Below the pieces are notes generated by a model. It saw nothing but the letters and a program-made list of their open reading frames with translations, was not told the DNA's origin and searched no databases. The position numbers were made by a program, and so were the translations under genes. A DNA stretch of 64,000 bases from Sphingomonas sp. BK580 (GTDB lineage: Bacteria; Pseudomonadota; Alphaproteobacteria; Sphingomonadales; Sphingomonadaceae), in contig NZ_JACIAY010000011.1 in assembly GCF_014194975.1 (NCBI RefSeq), positions 99,409 through 163,408 of the forward strand. Direction: 5' to 3'. Shown here one piece after another: positions 35,097 to 44,052 of this stretch. The number at the start of each line of letters is the position of its first letter. Position 1 is the first letter of the stretch.

Positions 35097-37367
35097 ATGA
35101 TCCAGTCCGTCAAGCTGTCGAAGCTGGTCCTCTCCGACGTCAACGTGCGCAAGCGTCGCGCCGACAAGGCCGAGAGCTTCGCGATCAGCATCGCCGCTAA
35201 TGGTATCCTGCAGAACCTGATCGTGACGCCGCTCAAGAAGCCGCGCGGCCACTACGGCGTCGTCGCCGGCGAGAGCCGTTACCGCGGCCTCATGCTGCTT
35301 GCCGAGCGCGGCGAGATCAACGCCGATGAGTATGACGTGCCGGTCAAGCTGATGACGGGTGCCGAGAGCGAGCTGTCCGAGGTGTCGCTGGTCGAGAACT
35401 TCCAGCGCGACAACATGAACCCGGCTGACGAGTGCCGCGGCTTCCAGCTCATCCTCTCGCAGGGCGGCGACATCGATGGGCTCGCGCGGCGCTTCGGCGT
35501 GACCCGCCGCTTCGTCGAGGGGCGTCTCCGGCTCGCCAATTTGGCGGAGCCGATCTTCGATGCGCTCGCCGACGAGAAGATCAGCCTCGAGATGGCCAAG
35601 GCGTACGGCACGACCGCCAGCCATGAGCGCCAGCTCAAGGTGTGGAACGCCTATGGCCACAGCAGCTACAACACGCCGGACACGATCCGGCGCACGATCG
35701 CCAATGACGATATGCGCTCGAGCGATCCGGTTGCCCTGCTCGTCGGCGCCGAGGCGTATGAGGCGGCAGGTGGCGTGATCGAGCGCGAGCTGTTCAGCGA
35801 CGGCGACGATCGCTGGACCAATCCGGAGATCGTCCAGAGACTCGCGGGCGAGAAGATGGAAGCCGAGGCCAAGCGCATCGGCGACGAGCGCGGCCTCGCC
35901 TGGATCCGCCCGGTCGCGTCGAGCAGCACCTACAACGCCGCGCATGGTCTCTACCGCGTCTACCTGCCGACCGAGCCGATGACCGAGGAGCAGGGCGCGC
36001 GCGCGGTCGAGATCGAGGCGCTGCTGGCACCGCTGCAGGAGCAGCTCGAGAGCGGCACACTCAGCGACGAGGCGCACATCGAGATCGAGGGCCAGTACGA
36101 CACGCTCGCGGCGGAACTCGACGCGCTCGAGCATCGGCCGGTCATGATGCCCCCGGAGGTGGCCTCCCGCGTTGGCGCCTTCCTGACACTCTCGCACACC
36201 GGCGAGATGGTGCTCGACGATGTCTTCTACAGCGAGACGCCGATCACGGTGACGATGGTCGAGCCGGACGTGGCGGAGGACGATCCCGGCGAGCACGACG
36301 GGGATGATGCGTCGGACGACGGGGCCGAAGGCGATGGCGAAGACTCCGAGCGTCCCGCACCGGTCGCAACGTTCCGCATCGAGGAGGGGGCGGGGCACAC
36401 CATCGGCCGCGGCAACACCACGTCGATCGTCGAGCCCGACCGGGCCGCACCGGGCGGCAAGCCGATGAGCCAGGTCCTGATGGATCAGCTCGCGATCCAG
36501 CGGCGCGACGTTCTCGGTGCTGCGCTGCAGGCCAACCCCGGTCTCGCGCTCGACTACATGATCTTCGTCATGATCGAGGGGCGTAACTACCGCAACGACG
36601 GCAACGGCACGACCATCCGTGCGCCGTTGCCGCAGGATGCGGTGCCTGCGACCGGCGTGCCGGGCTCGCGCGCGCGCGACTACCTCGCCGAAGTCTACGA
36701 CGGTTTGGATGCGAGCTGGTCCGAGCCGGACAACAAGGTGGCGCGCTTCGAGGCGTTCCGCGTCCTCTCCGACGACACCAAGGCCAAGTGGCTGGCGTGG
36801 ATCGTGGCCACGTCGTTCGACGCCAAGGAGGGCTACGGCGCGCCCAAGCAGATCCCGCTCCAGAACCGCCTTGCCACGATCCTCGAGGTCGACGTCGCCA
36901 GCTGGTGGCGCCCGACGTCAGAGAACTTCTTCGATCGCGTGCCCAAGGGCGCGCTGCTGTCGCTGCTCGACGAGGTCGGTGGCCCGTCGCTCACCAGCCG
37001 CAACGCCAGCAGCAAGAAGCCGGAGATCTCGGCGTCGTGTCAGAAGCTTTTCGCCGGCGACGCGATCGTCGAGACCGAGGTGAAGGAGAAGGCGCTCGCC
37101 TGGGTGCCGGCCGCGATGCGCTTCAACGACGTCGCCTCCGGCGGGGCGGTCGAGGACGACGGGCAGGCCGAGCTCGCCGGTCTGATCGGCGACGGCACCG
37201 GCGCCGGCGAGGACGACGACCTGGCAGCGCTGATCGGTGAAGACGCCGGCGAGCCCGCTGGTGACGGCACGACCGATGTCGATGGCGAGAGCAGCGGCAC
37301 CGGCGACGTCACTCCGCCCGAGCACCAGAACGACGACACCGTGAACGACGTGGTCGCGGCCGAGTAA
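35097..37367 (+). CDS. Large ParB/RepB-like nuclease-fold protein
   Basis: 756 residues. The N-terminal ParB domain includes NVRKR near residue 16, VAGESRYRGL and the LVENFQRDNMNPADE box. A helix-turn-helix follows (about 123-145, GLARRFGVTRRFVEGRL). The long remainder has acidic linkers (about 385-430 and the last 70 residues). Its size and place among antirestriction genes match the large ParB-like proteins of leading regions rather than a short segregation ParB; no ParA gene is in the window. It could act in DNA protection, partition or transcription. Confidence 0.85.
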   Translation: MIQSVKLSKLVLSDVNVRKRRADKAESFAISIAANGILQNLIVTPLKKPRGHYGVVAGESRYRGLMLLAERGEINADEYDVPVKLMTGAESELSEVSLVENFQRDNMNPADECRGFQLILSQGGDIDGLARRFGVTRRFVEGRLRLANLAEPIFDALADEKISLEMAKAYGTTASHERQLKVWNAYGHSSYNTPDTIRRTIANDDMRSSDPVALLVGAEAYEAAGGVIERELFSDGDDRWTNPEIVQRLAGEKMEAEAKRIGDERGLAWIRPVASSSTYNAAHGLYRVYLPTEPMTEEQGARAVEIEALLAPLQEQLESGTLSDEAHIEIEGQYDTLAAELDALEHRPVMMPPEVASRVGAFLTLSHTGEMVLDDVFYSETPITVTMVEPDVAEDDPGEHDGDDASDDGAEGDGEDSERPAPVATFRIEEGAGHTIGRGNTTSIVEPDRAAPGGKPMSQVLMDQLAIQRRDVLGAALQANPGLALDYMIFVMIEGRNYRNDGNGTTIRAPLPQDAVPATGVPGSRARDYLAEVYDGLDASWSEPDNKVARFEAFRVLSDDTKAKWLAWIVATSFDAKEGYGAPKQIPLQNRLATILEVDVASWWRPTSENFFDRVPKGALLSLLDEVGGPSLTSRNASSKKPEISASCQKLFAGDAIVETEVKEKALAWVPAAMRFNDVASGGAVEDDGQAELAGLIGDGTGAGEDDDLAALIGEDAGEPAGDGTTDVDGESSGTGDVTPPEHQNDDTVNDVVAAE

Positions 37368-37390
37368 CAGCACACCCGCTGGGCAACCTC

Positions 37391-37431
37391 GCTGCCGGCG
37401 CTGCCTCACCGCGGCGCCGGCAGCTTCTTTT
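37391..37431 (+). terminator. Rho-independent terminator after the ParB-like gene
   Basis: GCTGCCGGCGC (37391-37401) pairs perfectly with GCGCCGGCAGC (37414-37424) and is followed by TTCTTTT. Confidence 0.85.
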
Positions 37432-37459
37432 CCAAACTCCATCACGAGGAGCCTGCGCC

Positions 37460-38368
37460 ATGCCCGCCGGCACCCGCGACATCGCGACCGCAATCACCGA
37501 CACCATCATCGCCAAACTCGAGGCCGGCACCGTGCCGTGGCAGCGCCCATGGTCGATCACTGGCGAGGGCGGCCGTCCGCTGCGCCACGAGGGCACGCCG
37601 TACCTCGGCATCAACTCCATCTGGCTCTGGGTCATGGCCGATTTTCTCGGCTTCCGGAGCCGCTACTGGATGACCGCGCGCCAGGCCGAGGAGCTTGGCG
37701 GGCAGGTGCGCCGCGACGCGCAGCCGTCTTTTTCGGTCTACAGCTCGACCTTCCGCAAGCGCGGCCAGCCCAACCTTGAGGGGATCTCGGCCGACAAGCT
37801 GATCCGCTTCCTGCGCTCGTACACCGTCTTCAATGCCGATGAGATCGAGGGCCTGCCGGGCTACTTCTACCCGCGTCCGGCGCCGCCCACACCGACGCTG
37901 CTCTCGGCGCGACAGGATCGCATCGATGCCTTCTTCGCGGCCATCCCGTCGAAGATCCGCCGCGGCGGTGATCGCGCCTTCTTCAGCTACACCTTCGATT
38001 ACATCCAGATGCCGCACGCCGGCAGCTTCAAGTCGGCCGACGCGCACGCGTCCATCCTCGCGCATGAGCATGCCCATTGGACCGGGCACTCGTCGCGACT
38101 GGATCGGACCTTCGGCAAGAAGTTCGGTGACAAGGCGTACTGCGTCGAAGAGCTGGTCGCCGAGCTTACCGGCGCGATGGTCTGCAGTGACCTCGGCCTG
38201 CCGTCCGAGATCCATGACAGCCACGCCAACTACGTCGCCGACTGGCTGCGAGTGCTGCGGGCCGACAAGAGCGCGATCTTCGTCGCCGCGACCAAGGCAG
38301 AGCAGGCCTTCGCCTATCTTCGCACCTTCTCGGCCGAGGCGACCGACGCGGTGAAGCTCGCGGCATGA
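37460..38368 (+). CDS. ardC: ArdC-type antirestriction protein
   Basis: 302 residues. The N-terminal single-strand DNA-binding domain (about 5-130) has the family pattern PWQRPW, then YLGINSIWLW and YWMTARQAEELGG. The C-terminal zincin-type domain carries HEHAH (202-206, followed by WTGH) and a downstream Glu in EELVAEL as the likely third ligand. ArdC binds incoming single-stranded plasmid DNA and protects it from restriction. A strong terminator separates it from the ParB-like gene; GAGGAG lies upstream of the ATG. Confidence 0.93.
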   Translation: MPAGTRDIATAITDTIIAKLEAGTVPWQRPWSITGEGGRPLRHEGTPYLGINSIWLWVMADFLGFRSRYWMTARQAEELGGQVRRDAQPSFSVYSSTFRKRGQPNLEGISADKLIRFLRSYTVFNADEIEGLPGYFYPRPAPPTPTLLSARQDRIDAFFAAIPSKIRRGGDRAFFSYTFDYIQMPHAGSFKSADAHASILAHEHAHWTGHSSRLDRTFGKKFGDKAYCVEELVAELTGAMVCSDLGLPSEIHDSHANYVADWLRVLRADKSAIFVAATKAEQAFAYLRTFSAEATDAVKLAA

Positions 38369-38392
38369 TCCACGACCATAGGAGAACCCGAC

Positions 38393-39031
38393 ATGGGTTG
38401 GCTTTCAATGCCTCGCAGCGGCATGGGCGGGCACGCCACGCCCAAGGCCTATCTGAACGACCAATACACCTACTCGCGCGAGCAGGATGGTGGCGGCACG
38501 CGCGGTGCGCGCGTCATCGCAAGCGCGTGCCCCGGAAACCGCGCGTGGTATGCCGCTGTCGAGCTGCTCGAGAACGGTGTCGCCACCTCCGTCATCGCCG
38601 TGATCTGTGAGGTGCGGTGGACGCCGAACGCCGCGGCCGGATACGTCTTCGCCTATAAGGACATGACCGAGAACGCGGGTCCGTGCTCGGACGAATGCCC
38701 GGAACGCATCCTTCGCCTCCTGCCGGCAACCGACAACGAGGGGGCGCTGGACTGGCGTCGACGCTGTCTTGCGCGGCTGCGCCAGCGCGCGCGGCGGATC
38801 GACGACGGCATGCGCGTACGCTTCCCCGTGCCGATCCGCTTTGAGGATGGGCATTCCGGCACCGAGTTCATCGTTGTGAAGCGGGGCAGCCGGATCACTG
38901 TTCGCTGCGCCTCGGGCTTCGGCCACTACCGTATCCGCAACTTCCGCGATCTGCCGTGGACCGTCGTGCCGGTGACGAAGGTCCACGCGACAGTCTTCGC
39001 GAAGTCGCCCGCATCTGCAATGCCAGCCTGA
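38393..39031 (+). CDS. Conserved plasmid protein (DUF6927-like)
   Basis: 212 residues beginning MGWLSMPRSG, followed by HATPKAYLNDQYTY. From memory this resembles a domain family (DUF6927) frequent beside ardC on alphaproteobacterial plasmids. It is soluble, with a CSDECP motif around residue 100 and a beta-rich C-terminal part. It follows ardC by 24 bases and is probably co-transcribed. The function is unknown. Confidence 0.65.
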   Translation: MGWLSMPRSGMGGHATPKAYLNDQYTYSREQDGGGTRGARVIASACPGNRAWYAAVELLENGVATSVIAVICEVRWTPNAAAGYVFAYKDMTENAGPCSDECPERILRLLPATDNEGALDWRRRCLARLRQRARRIDDGMRVRFPVPIRFEDGHSGTEFIVVKRGSRITVRCASGFGHYRIRNFRDLPWTVVPVTKVHATVFAKSPASAMPA

Positions 39032-39042
39032 TGGAGCCTGAC

Positions 39043-39231
39043 ATGGAAGACGCCCCCCTTTCCCCATTGCGCTGGCGACTGTGCAGCGCCCTTCACGCCC
39101 GGCGTGTAGCGCAGCGAATGCAGGCCGAAGGCCTCGACGTCGTACTGCTGCTCACCGGCGACCGGATGCAGCCCTGGCGCGTGATCGAGCGCGCGCACGC
39201 GCCGATCGACGAGGTGAGCGCATGCGCCTGA
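39043..39231 (+). CDS. Small protein, unknown
   Basis: 62 residues from the ATG at 39043, favoured by GGAG six bases upstream; an ATG at 39031 overlapping the previous stop (TGATG) is an alternative. It is basic and helical (LHARRVAQRMQAEGLDVVLL). The last 10 bases overlap the nuclease gene. Tight packing supports it; no family recognised. Confidence 0.5.
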   Translation: MEDAPLSPLRWRLCSALHARRVAQRMQAEGLDVVLLLTGDRMQPWRVIERAHAPIDEVSACA

Positions 39232-39767
39232 TCCTCGGCCTCGCACTCATCGCAGCTGCCTGCACCGGTGCGGCGCCGCGGTCAGACCAAAGCGGCGCGA
39301 TCACCGCCGATGGCCGCGCGATCGACGGCGACACCGTCTCGATCGACATCCGCTTGTTCGGCGCCGACGCCTTCGAGAAGCGCCAGATGTGCCGCACGAC
39401 GTCAGGCTGCTGGCCGTGCGGCAAGGCCGCACAGGACTATGCCTCCAAGCTGCTCAAGGCGAACCCGGCCACGATCCGGTTGACGGGCAAGCAGAGCTAC
39501 GGACGGCCGATCGGGACCGTCGATGTGGGCGGGCAGGACCTTGGCGACGCGATGATCGCGGCTGGGCTTGCCGTCCCGGCCACCAGCTACCTGAAAAGCG
39601 ATCCCGAGCGCGCGCAGCGATATGTCGCTGCTTACCAGCTGGCGCAGCGCCGCCAGCTAGGAGCGCACGCAGGCTACTTCGTCGATCCCGCCAAGTGGCG
39701 AAAGGGCGAGCGCCTGTCTTGTGAGAGGCGAAGCTCGCGCGAAGGCAGGCCCATGTTTACCGGGTAA
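39222..39767 (+). CDS. Thermonuclease-like (SNase) secreted protein
   Basis: 181 residues from the ATG at 39222. The N-terminal signal contains AAACTG, possibly a lipobox. The SNase-like core shows IDGDTV (calcium-side Asp), IRLFGADAFE (catalytic Arg region) and a later GRPIGTV strand. Staphylococcal-type nucleases of this kind are common on conjugative plasmids, where an envelope-located nuclease might trim DNA or act in exclusion. That role is inference. Confidence 0.75.
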   Translation: MRLILGLALIAAACTGAAPRSDQSGAITADGRAIDGDTVSIDIRLFGADAFEKRQMCRTTSGCWPCGKAAQDYASKLLKANPATIRLTGKQSYGRPIGTVDVGGQDLGDAMIAAGLAVPATSYLKSDPERAQRYVAAYQLAQRRQLGAHAGYFVDPAKWRKGERLSCERRSSREGRPMFTG

Positions 39768-39864
39768 GTTTATTTATCGGGTTACTCGATGTTGCTTGGA
39801 GCTCGCTGCGCGCTCGGCCGAGGTGGAGGAGCGGTATAAAGCACCACCTTCCAGCTTCGCGGCT

Positions 39865-39905
39865 AGAGAGAGGGGGGAGGAAGGACGTCGATCAGGGAGA
39901 AGATC
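39865..39905 (+). promoter_or_regulatory. GA-tract/hairpin leader, copy D
   Basis: A purine tract at 39865-39885 is followed by GATC-AGGGAGAA-GATC (39890-39905). The loop holds the ribosome-binding site, and the ATG follows at 39909. Confidence 0.5.
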
Positions 39906-39908
39906 ATC

Positions 39909-40513
39909 ATGCCCGCCTTTGCCTCAACCCCCGCACCTATTCACACCCTCTGGGACGCACCTCAGACTGCCGAGCAACGCCTGCCCGGTGTATGGTCGGT
40001 GACCACCGCCTCGCACGGAGGCTTCGTTCTATCGCATGAGCGCCAGGCCGCGATGCCGGAGGCGCTGCGCCTCGACAGCATCTACTACGAAGAGGACGTC
40101 GACTGGTCGCTGGTGATCCTCGGCTTCGAGGCCGAGTTCGCTTCGCTGCGAAACCGGTTTTCGACCTCGAGCGTGATCTCGCGCGCCAGACTGCGCGGCA
40201 TTGGCGTCCGCAGCGCTACTCCGCCTTCACTGGCGAGGTGCTGCAGCCCAAAGACAGCCACGTGTTGCGCGCGATCGCATCTTACGAGGCTGCGATCGGC
40301 GAGATCGGCGTGCGCGCCGCCTGGGGCGATTGGGCGGACTGGGTGCCAGCCGGCAAGGTCGGCGTCGTCGGGCAGCGGATTACCGGCTGCAGCCATCTTG
40401 GCTTCGCCACCTACGACGGGCCCGACTTCAAAGGCTTGTGCGACGCGGCCCGCTACGATGCGCGCGATCAGGCGAGCACGTTTGCCTCGCTCGGCGTCGA
40501 GCTGATCGACTGA
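39909..40513 (+). pseudogene. DUF7007-like protein interrupted by a frameshift
   Basis: The first 83 codons read as a family-like protein (HTLWDAPQTAEQRLPGVWS, then TASHGGFVLS). At the T-run 40158-40161 the reading frame is lost. The continuation is clean in another frame: FDLERDLARQTARHW, later LQPKDSHVLRAI and ASLGVELID, ending at 40513. One extra T would restore a single protein of about 200 residues. So either the gene is broken or the assembly has a homopolymer error. A -1 ribosomal slip is less likely because the heptamer is not slippery. Confidence 0.7.
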
Positions 40514-40651
40514 GTGCCCGCGGAAAGAGGTTGCCGAAACCGGCACCATCCTTTCGCGCGCCTTGACCGGAGACTAGCGAGCCCGAGCCCGTGAAGCGCC
40601 AGGGCGACCAGCCCCGAGGGGCTGACGACCACGGGGAGGATCCAGAGCCGC

Positions 40652-40706
40652 GGAGAAGAGGGGGGAGTGAGAGGCGGGCGTGAGGTGTCGCGCCAGGTCC
40701 TCTCAC
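40652..40706 (+). promoter_or_regulatory. GA-tract/hairpin leader, copy E
   Basis: A purine tract at 40652-40674 includes the left arm GTGAGAGG (40667-40674), which pairs with CCTCTCAC (40699-40706). The start is at 40722 with GGAG between. A second small stem, AGCCCC/GGGGCT, lies upstream near 40608-40624. Confidence 0.6.
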
Positions 40707-40721
40707 ATGGAGTCAGGCGTC

Positions 40722-41366
40722 ATGAGCTTCGACGTGCCGTTCCGCCACCATCAGGCGATGGATGCAGCCTCGCTGCCCACGATCACCGTCACCCTGCAGG
40801 CGATGACCAAGGCGCTTGCTGATTGCCGCAATGCCGGCGTCGATCCTGACAGCGACCCTGCCATGGTCCTGCTGGCGCGCCATATGGCGGTCGTCTCGAC
40901 CAACCGCGCGCCGCGTTCGGCGCTGCTGCATGCCTGCCGGCGCAGGATCGACGCGCTGCGGCGGTTCCCGACGCTGCTCTCCATCGCCATCCGTGGCGTC
41001 GCCTACGACCAGGTTGCGAAGGAGCGTTTCCACATGGACGCGCGGGCCGAGCTGGAGAAGCTGGCGTCGGCGCTGCACCTCATCGATGGCAGCTACACCG
41101 TAGTCTCCTGGCAGGGCACGACGGCCGAGTCCGGCTACGTCATCCTCGCTGCGCCCGAGGTCGCCGTCGTTGTTCGGGTCGGCGGACGGTACGAGGGACG
41201 CGAGGTCGCCTATCGCGCCGTCGTGAACGGGATCGAGCAACCCAATCGGCATGCCGGCATGGCCGAGCTGCTGAACACTGCTCGCTTTGCCGAGCGCCTC
41301 ACCCGCGAACTCAATCTCTCCAACCCTGCGATCGCCAGCGCCGAGCCCGCGCTGATCGCCGCCTGA
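40722..41366 (+). CDS. Unknown 214-residue plasmid protein
   Basis: Starts at the ATG at 40722 with GGAG nine bases upstream. It is soluble, with a helical N-terminal half containing an Arg-rich segment (LLHACRRRIDALRRF) and a beta-rich middle (YTVVSWQGTTAESGYVIL). It begins a run of four short plus-strand genes behind leader copy E. No family recognised. Confidence 0.65.
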   Translation: MSFDVPFRHHQAMDAASLPTITVTLQAMTKALADCRNAGVDPDSDPAMVLLARHMAVVSTNRAPRSALLHACRRRIDALRRFPTLLSIAIRGVAYDQVAKERFHMDARAELEKLASALHLIDGSYTVVSWQGTTAESGYVILAAPEVAVVVRVGGRYEGREVAYRAVVNGIEQPNRHAGMAELLNTARFAERLTRELNLSNPAIASAEPALIAA

Positions 41367-41378
41367 GGAGCACGAACC

Positions 41379-41672
41379 ATGTGGATCCAGGATGCGCTCG
41401 CCATCGCGCGGGCCGACCTCGCGCGCATCGCGCGCTACATCGAGCGGCGTGAGCGCTTTCTCGACGCGCTGGACTGGTCCTTGCTGTCGGACGCGCAGGC
41501 GCGCCAGTCGGCGATGCTCGACGAGCTGCTCGCTGAGGACATGGCCGAGGGCCAGAACTACGTCGATTGGCTGGTCGAGCGGATGACCACGCACCTCACC
41601 GTCCCGGGCGCGTTGCGCTTTGCGCCTCACCCGCGGCCGTGGCACGCTGAGTGGATCACGCTGGCCGACTAA
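41379..41672 (+). CDS. Unknown 97-residue helical protein
   Basis: Starts 13 bases after the previous stop with GAGGAG upstream. It is predicted all-helical and charged (ARADLARIARYIERRERFLD), with no membrane segment. Same operon as its neighbours; function unknown. Confidence 0.6.
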   Translation: MWIQDALAIARADLARIARYIERRERFLDALDWSLLSDAQARQSAMLDELLAEDMAEGQNYVDWLVERMTTHLTVPGALRFAPHPRPWHAEWITLAD

Positions 41673-41692
41673 CCCTCGAGGGAGATTGGACG

Positions 41693-42010
41693 ATGAGCCG
41701 ACATACCTTCGCCGGAACCGCCGGCGTCTCCGTCGCGATCGGATGGGACCGACCGCTCGACACCTTCTACGTCCAGGTCTCGCGCCCGGACCCGGAAGAC
41801 AAGGGCGAGCGAGAGACCTTCGTCTGGGAAGGCACGAGCCCGCGCGAGCTGCCTAGCGCGGCCGCGGCGATTGCCGTTGCAGCGTCCCATGCCGAGCTGC
41901 CCGCCGATCTCGCCAGCACGCTCGAGACCGATCGGCTGAAGACGCTCGGCAGCTTCGATGGACCCGCGCAGGCGGCCATGAAGCGTCAGCGCTTTGGTCG
42001 TGATCTGTAA
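41693..42010 (+). CDS. Unknown 105-residue protein
   Basis: Starts at the ATG at 41693 with GAGGGAGA upstream. The first half is beta-rich (TPLDTFYVQV-like strands: DTFYVQVSRPDPEDKGE), the second an Ala-rich helix. Same operon as its neighbours; no family recognised. Confidence 0.55.
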   Translation: MSRHTFAGTAGVSVAIGWDRPLDTFYVQVSRPDPEDKGERETFVWEGTSPRELPSAAAAIAVAASHAELPADLASTLETDRLKTLGSFDGPAQAAMKRQRFGRDL

Positions 42011-42025
42011 CGGAGGGACTTCAAC

Positions 42026-42700
42026 ATGGACGACCACCGTCAGCCCACATCGCCAAAGGGCGGCTTCGATATCGGACTTAACTGCGGACTGCTTGGCGTG
42101 TTTCTCTCCGCGGCGAACTTCATGACATCACAGTTCGCTGAATTTGGAGACGGCGTTGGCGCCGATCCCGCGAGTCCGCTGCAGCAGATAGCCGAGCTGC
42201 TCAGCAGCAATGTCGTCAAGTCGCTCGCCGTTGTGCTCATCCTCGTAGGCGGAATGCTTTACGCGACAGGTATGGGATACATCGAGCTAGCTGGACCTTC
42301 CGAAGGGACCGCTCCGCGACCGAAGCCCCTGACTGCTACCCTGCCGATGAACATCGACGCGCGAATGGCAGAGGCACGGATTACCGGGCTCCTCGCCCGC
42401 CTCAAGGCCGTGCCTGAAGAGTTGCGTGAGGAAGCCACTATCGAGCTTGAAGGTATCGAACAGCGGCACATGCCTGCGTTGAGCAAGGCTCACCGAAAGG
42501 CACGAGCCACGGTTTCCCCCACGTCGCAGCAGGCTGACGAGCTCGACACCGATTACGCGGCTTCGCTCAACCGCTTGAGCACCACTCTTGAGCAGATGCT
42601 CGATCGGGCCACAGCGCTTGGACGTGACCGTCTGCAATGGCAGACACTGGTAATCGAAGAACGCTTCCCCACGGCGAGCGTCGAGAAGGATCAGGCGTAG
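42026..42700 (+). CDS. Unknown membrane-anchored protein
   Basis: 224 residues with CGGAGGG upstream. There are two hydrophobic stretches (about 12-30 and 66-88) followed by a long, charged, coiled-coil-like cytoplasmic or periplasmic part. It is convergent with the Rmf-like gene and overlaps it by 10 bases at the stops. No family recognised. Confidence 0.6.
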   Translation: MDDHRQPTSPKGGFDIGLNCGLLGVFLSAANFMTSQFAEFGDGVGADPASPLQQIAELLSSNVVKSLAVVLILVGGMLYATGMGYIELAGPSEGTAPRPKPLTATLPMNIDARMAEARITGLLARLKAVPEELREEATIELEGIEQRHMPALSKAHRKARATVSPTSQQADELDTDYAASLNRLSTTLEQMLDRATALGRDRLQWQTLVIEERFPTASVEKDQA

Positions 42701-42897
42701 ACATCGGCAAGAAGGGGGAGCTCGCGGCTGCCTTGCTCCTTCGCCGTAGGCGCGTGCACGTGGGCTTGCCTGGACAGGAACCCAGAAAGCCACTGCTGGC
42801 GCTCATGCGCCATCAGAACCGAACTGTAGGGGCAATCGGCGGCAGTCGATCCCTTCCGACGCGCGTGCGCCAGCCCTTCATTATAGGGGTTCTGCAT
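42691..42897 (-). CDS. Ribosome modulation factor (Rmf)-like protein
   Basis: 68 residues from the ATG at 42897 with GGGAAG upstream. The short Rmf pattern is present: NPYNEGLAHARR, then CPYSS, then RQQWLSGF. Rmf binds the 30S subunit and drives 100S ribosome dimers in stationary phase. A plasmid copy might slow or protect host translation after transfer or under stress. The match is short but the spacing of G, CPY and WL-GF is right. Confidence 0.7.
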   Translation of the reverse strand: MQNPYNEGLAHARRKGSTAADCPYSSVLMAHERQQWLSGFLSRQAHVHAPTAKEQGSRELPLLADVYA

Positions 42898-43023
42898 GTT
42901 TCTTCCCTGCGACACGCAGGTCCCGTCCTGCGTCGACACGCTTCTCCGGCGGTCGCGCGCCAATAACTAAAATTGGTTAATGATTTAAGACGCTTCGGGT
43001 GCCGGCAATCGTTCGTCACGCCC

Positions 43024-43416
43024 TCACCCGACGGCACGTTCAATGAGGTCCCAGCGGTTGCCGTATCGATCCTCGAACACGACGACGACACCATAAGCCT
43101 CGTGCCGAGGATCCTCGACGAAGCGAACGCCACGCTCCCGGTAGATCTGGTAGTCGCGCACCAGGTCGTCGGTCTCGAGGAAGAGGAAGACCCTGCCACC
43201 GCTCTGATTGCCGATGGCGTGCCGCTGCCGCTCGTCGGCTGCGCGAGCGAGCAACAGTCCCGTGGAGGCTCCGTGCGGTGCGACCACCACCCACCGCTTG
43301 GTCGGGCTCTGTACCGCGTCCTCGCGCAACTCAAAGCCGAGCGTGCCGACATAATAGTCGATTGCGGTGTCGTATTCATCGACGACGATGGCAACGAGGC
43401 TGAGGTGCTGAGGCAT
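43024..43416 (-). CDS. Glyoxalase/VOC-fold protein
   Basis: 130 residues from the ATG at 43416, with AGGAGG ideally placed. One vicinal-oxygen-chelate repeat: beta-alpha start (LVAIVVDEYDTAIDYYVGTLGF), LFLETDDL in the middle and VVVFEDRYGNRWDLIE at the end, where the Glu would bind metal. Such single-domain VOC proteins are dioxygenase, glyoxalase or antibiotic-binding types. The substrate is unknown. It lies on the minus strand between leader-driven plus-strand genes. Confidence 0.85.
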   Translation of the reverse strand: MPQHLSLVAIVVDEYDTAIDYYVGTLGFELREDAVQSPTKRWVVVAPHGASTGLLLARAADERQRHAIGNQSGGRVFLFLETDDLVRDYQIYRERGVRFVEDPRHEAYGVVVVFEDRYGNRWDLIERAVG

Positions 43417-43453
43417 GGGCACCTCCTGCCGGCACGCAATTGCTCTGCCAAGC

Positions 43454-43493
43454 AAGAGAGGAGGGGGAGGGAAGTGCCGATCCATGCGGATCG
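43454..43493 (+). promoter_or_regulatory. GA-tract/hairpin leader, copy F
   Basis: A purine tract at 43454-43474 is followed by a perfect CGATCC-ATGC-GGATCG hairpin (43478-43493). AAGGAG and the ATG at 43508 follow. Confidence 0.65.
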
Positions 43494-43507
43494 AAGGAGA
43501 TCCTCCC

Positions 43508-44008
43508 ATGTCCGACGTCATCGACCTTGGCGGTGCACCCGCCGAAGAAGACTGCGCGCAGCTGGGCCACACGCCCGACTTCGATGCGGTGAATGCCTAT
43601 GAGGTGTTCGCCTATAAGCTCGCAATCATCGCACGTTACGGTCAGCCGCCGGCAGGCTGCCGCCTCAAGCCGCTCGCCAATCGTCACGATTTCGGTGTGT
43701 ACCGGACGTTGTCGCTCCGCATCGACGACGAGGAGGACGAGGCTGTCCAGGCCTATGCTGAAGCCGTCGAGAACGGCCTGGCGCGCTGGATCGACGGCGG
43801 CTTTGCTCCTCCGATCAGCTACGAGGGCAGCGTCGCCACCATCCATCGGCCCGATGTCACCGAGCTGGTGATCGGCGCGCTGCAGACCACGCGCCCTGGA
43901 CCGGACGGTACGTTCCCCGTTGCAGACTTCGAGAGGCTGCACACGAACCTCGCCACCGCCTTCCCGGACGAGGCCGCGACCGCACACGCGCGCCTAACAG
44001 CCGCCTGA
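43508..44008 (+). CDS. Unknown 166-residue acidic protein
   Basis: Starts at the ATG at 43508 behind leader copy F, with AAGGAGA upstream. Soluble and acidic, with an IDDEEDEAVQAYAEA helix in the middle. It is the first of two genes before the next leader. No family recognised. Confidence 0.6.
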   Translation: MSDVIDLGGAPAEEDCAQLGHTPDFDAVNAYEVFAYKLAIIARYGQPPAGCRLKPLANRHDFGVYRTLSLRIDDEEDEAVQAYAEAVENGLARWIDGGFAPPISYEGSVATIHRPDVTELVIGALQTTRPGPDGTFPVADFERLHTNLATAFPDEAATAHARLTAA

Positions 44009-44018
44009 CCCACCTGCT

Positions 44019-44034
44019 CGCGCCTGAGGGCGCG
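44019..44034 (+). promoter_or_regulatory. Hairpin without GA tract before 44053
   Basis: CGCGCC-TGAG-GGCGCG is a perfect 6-bp stem ending 18 bases before the ATG at 44053. It matches the hairpin part of the leader family but lacks the purine tract. Confidence 0.4.
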
Positions 44035-44052
44035 TCGACCAGCGAGGCCATC

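Noticed and set aside
40150..40165. Programmed -1 frameshift in the DUF7007-like gene
   Set aside because: Sequence before the T-run (CGG-TTT-TCG) is not a slippery heptamer and no downstream structure was seen.
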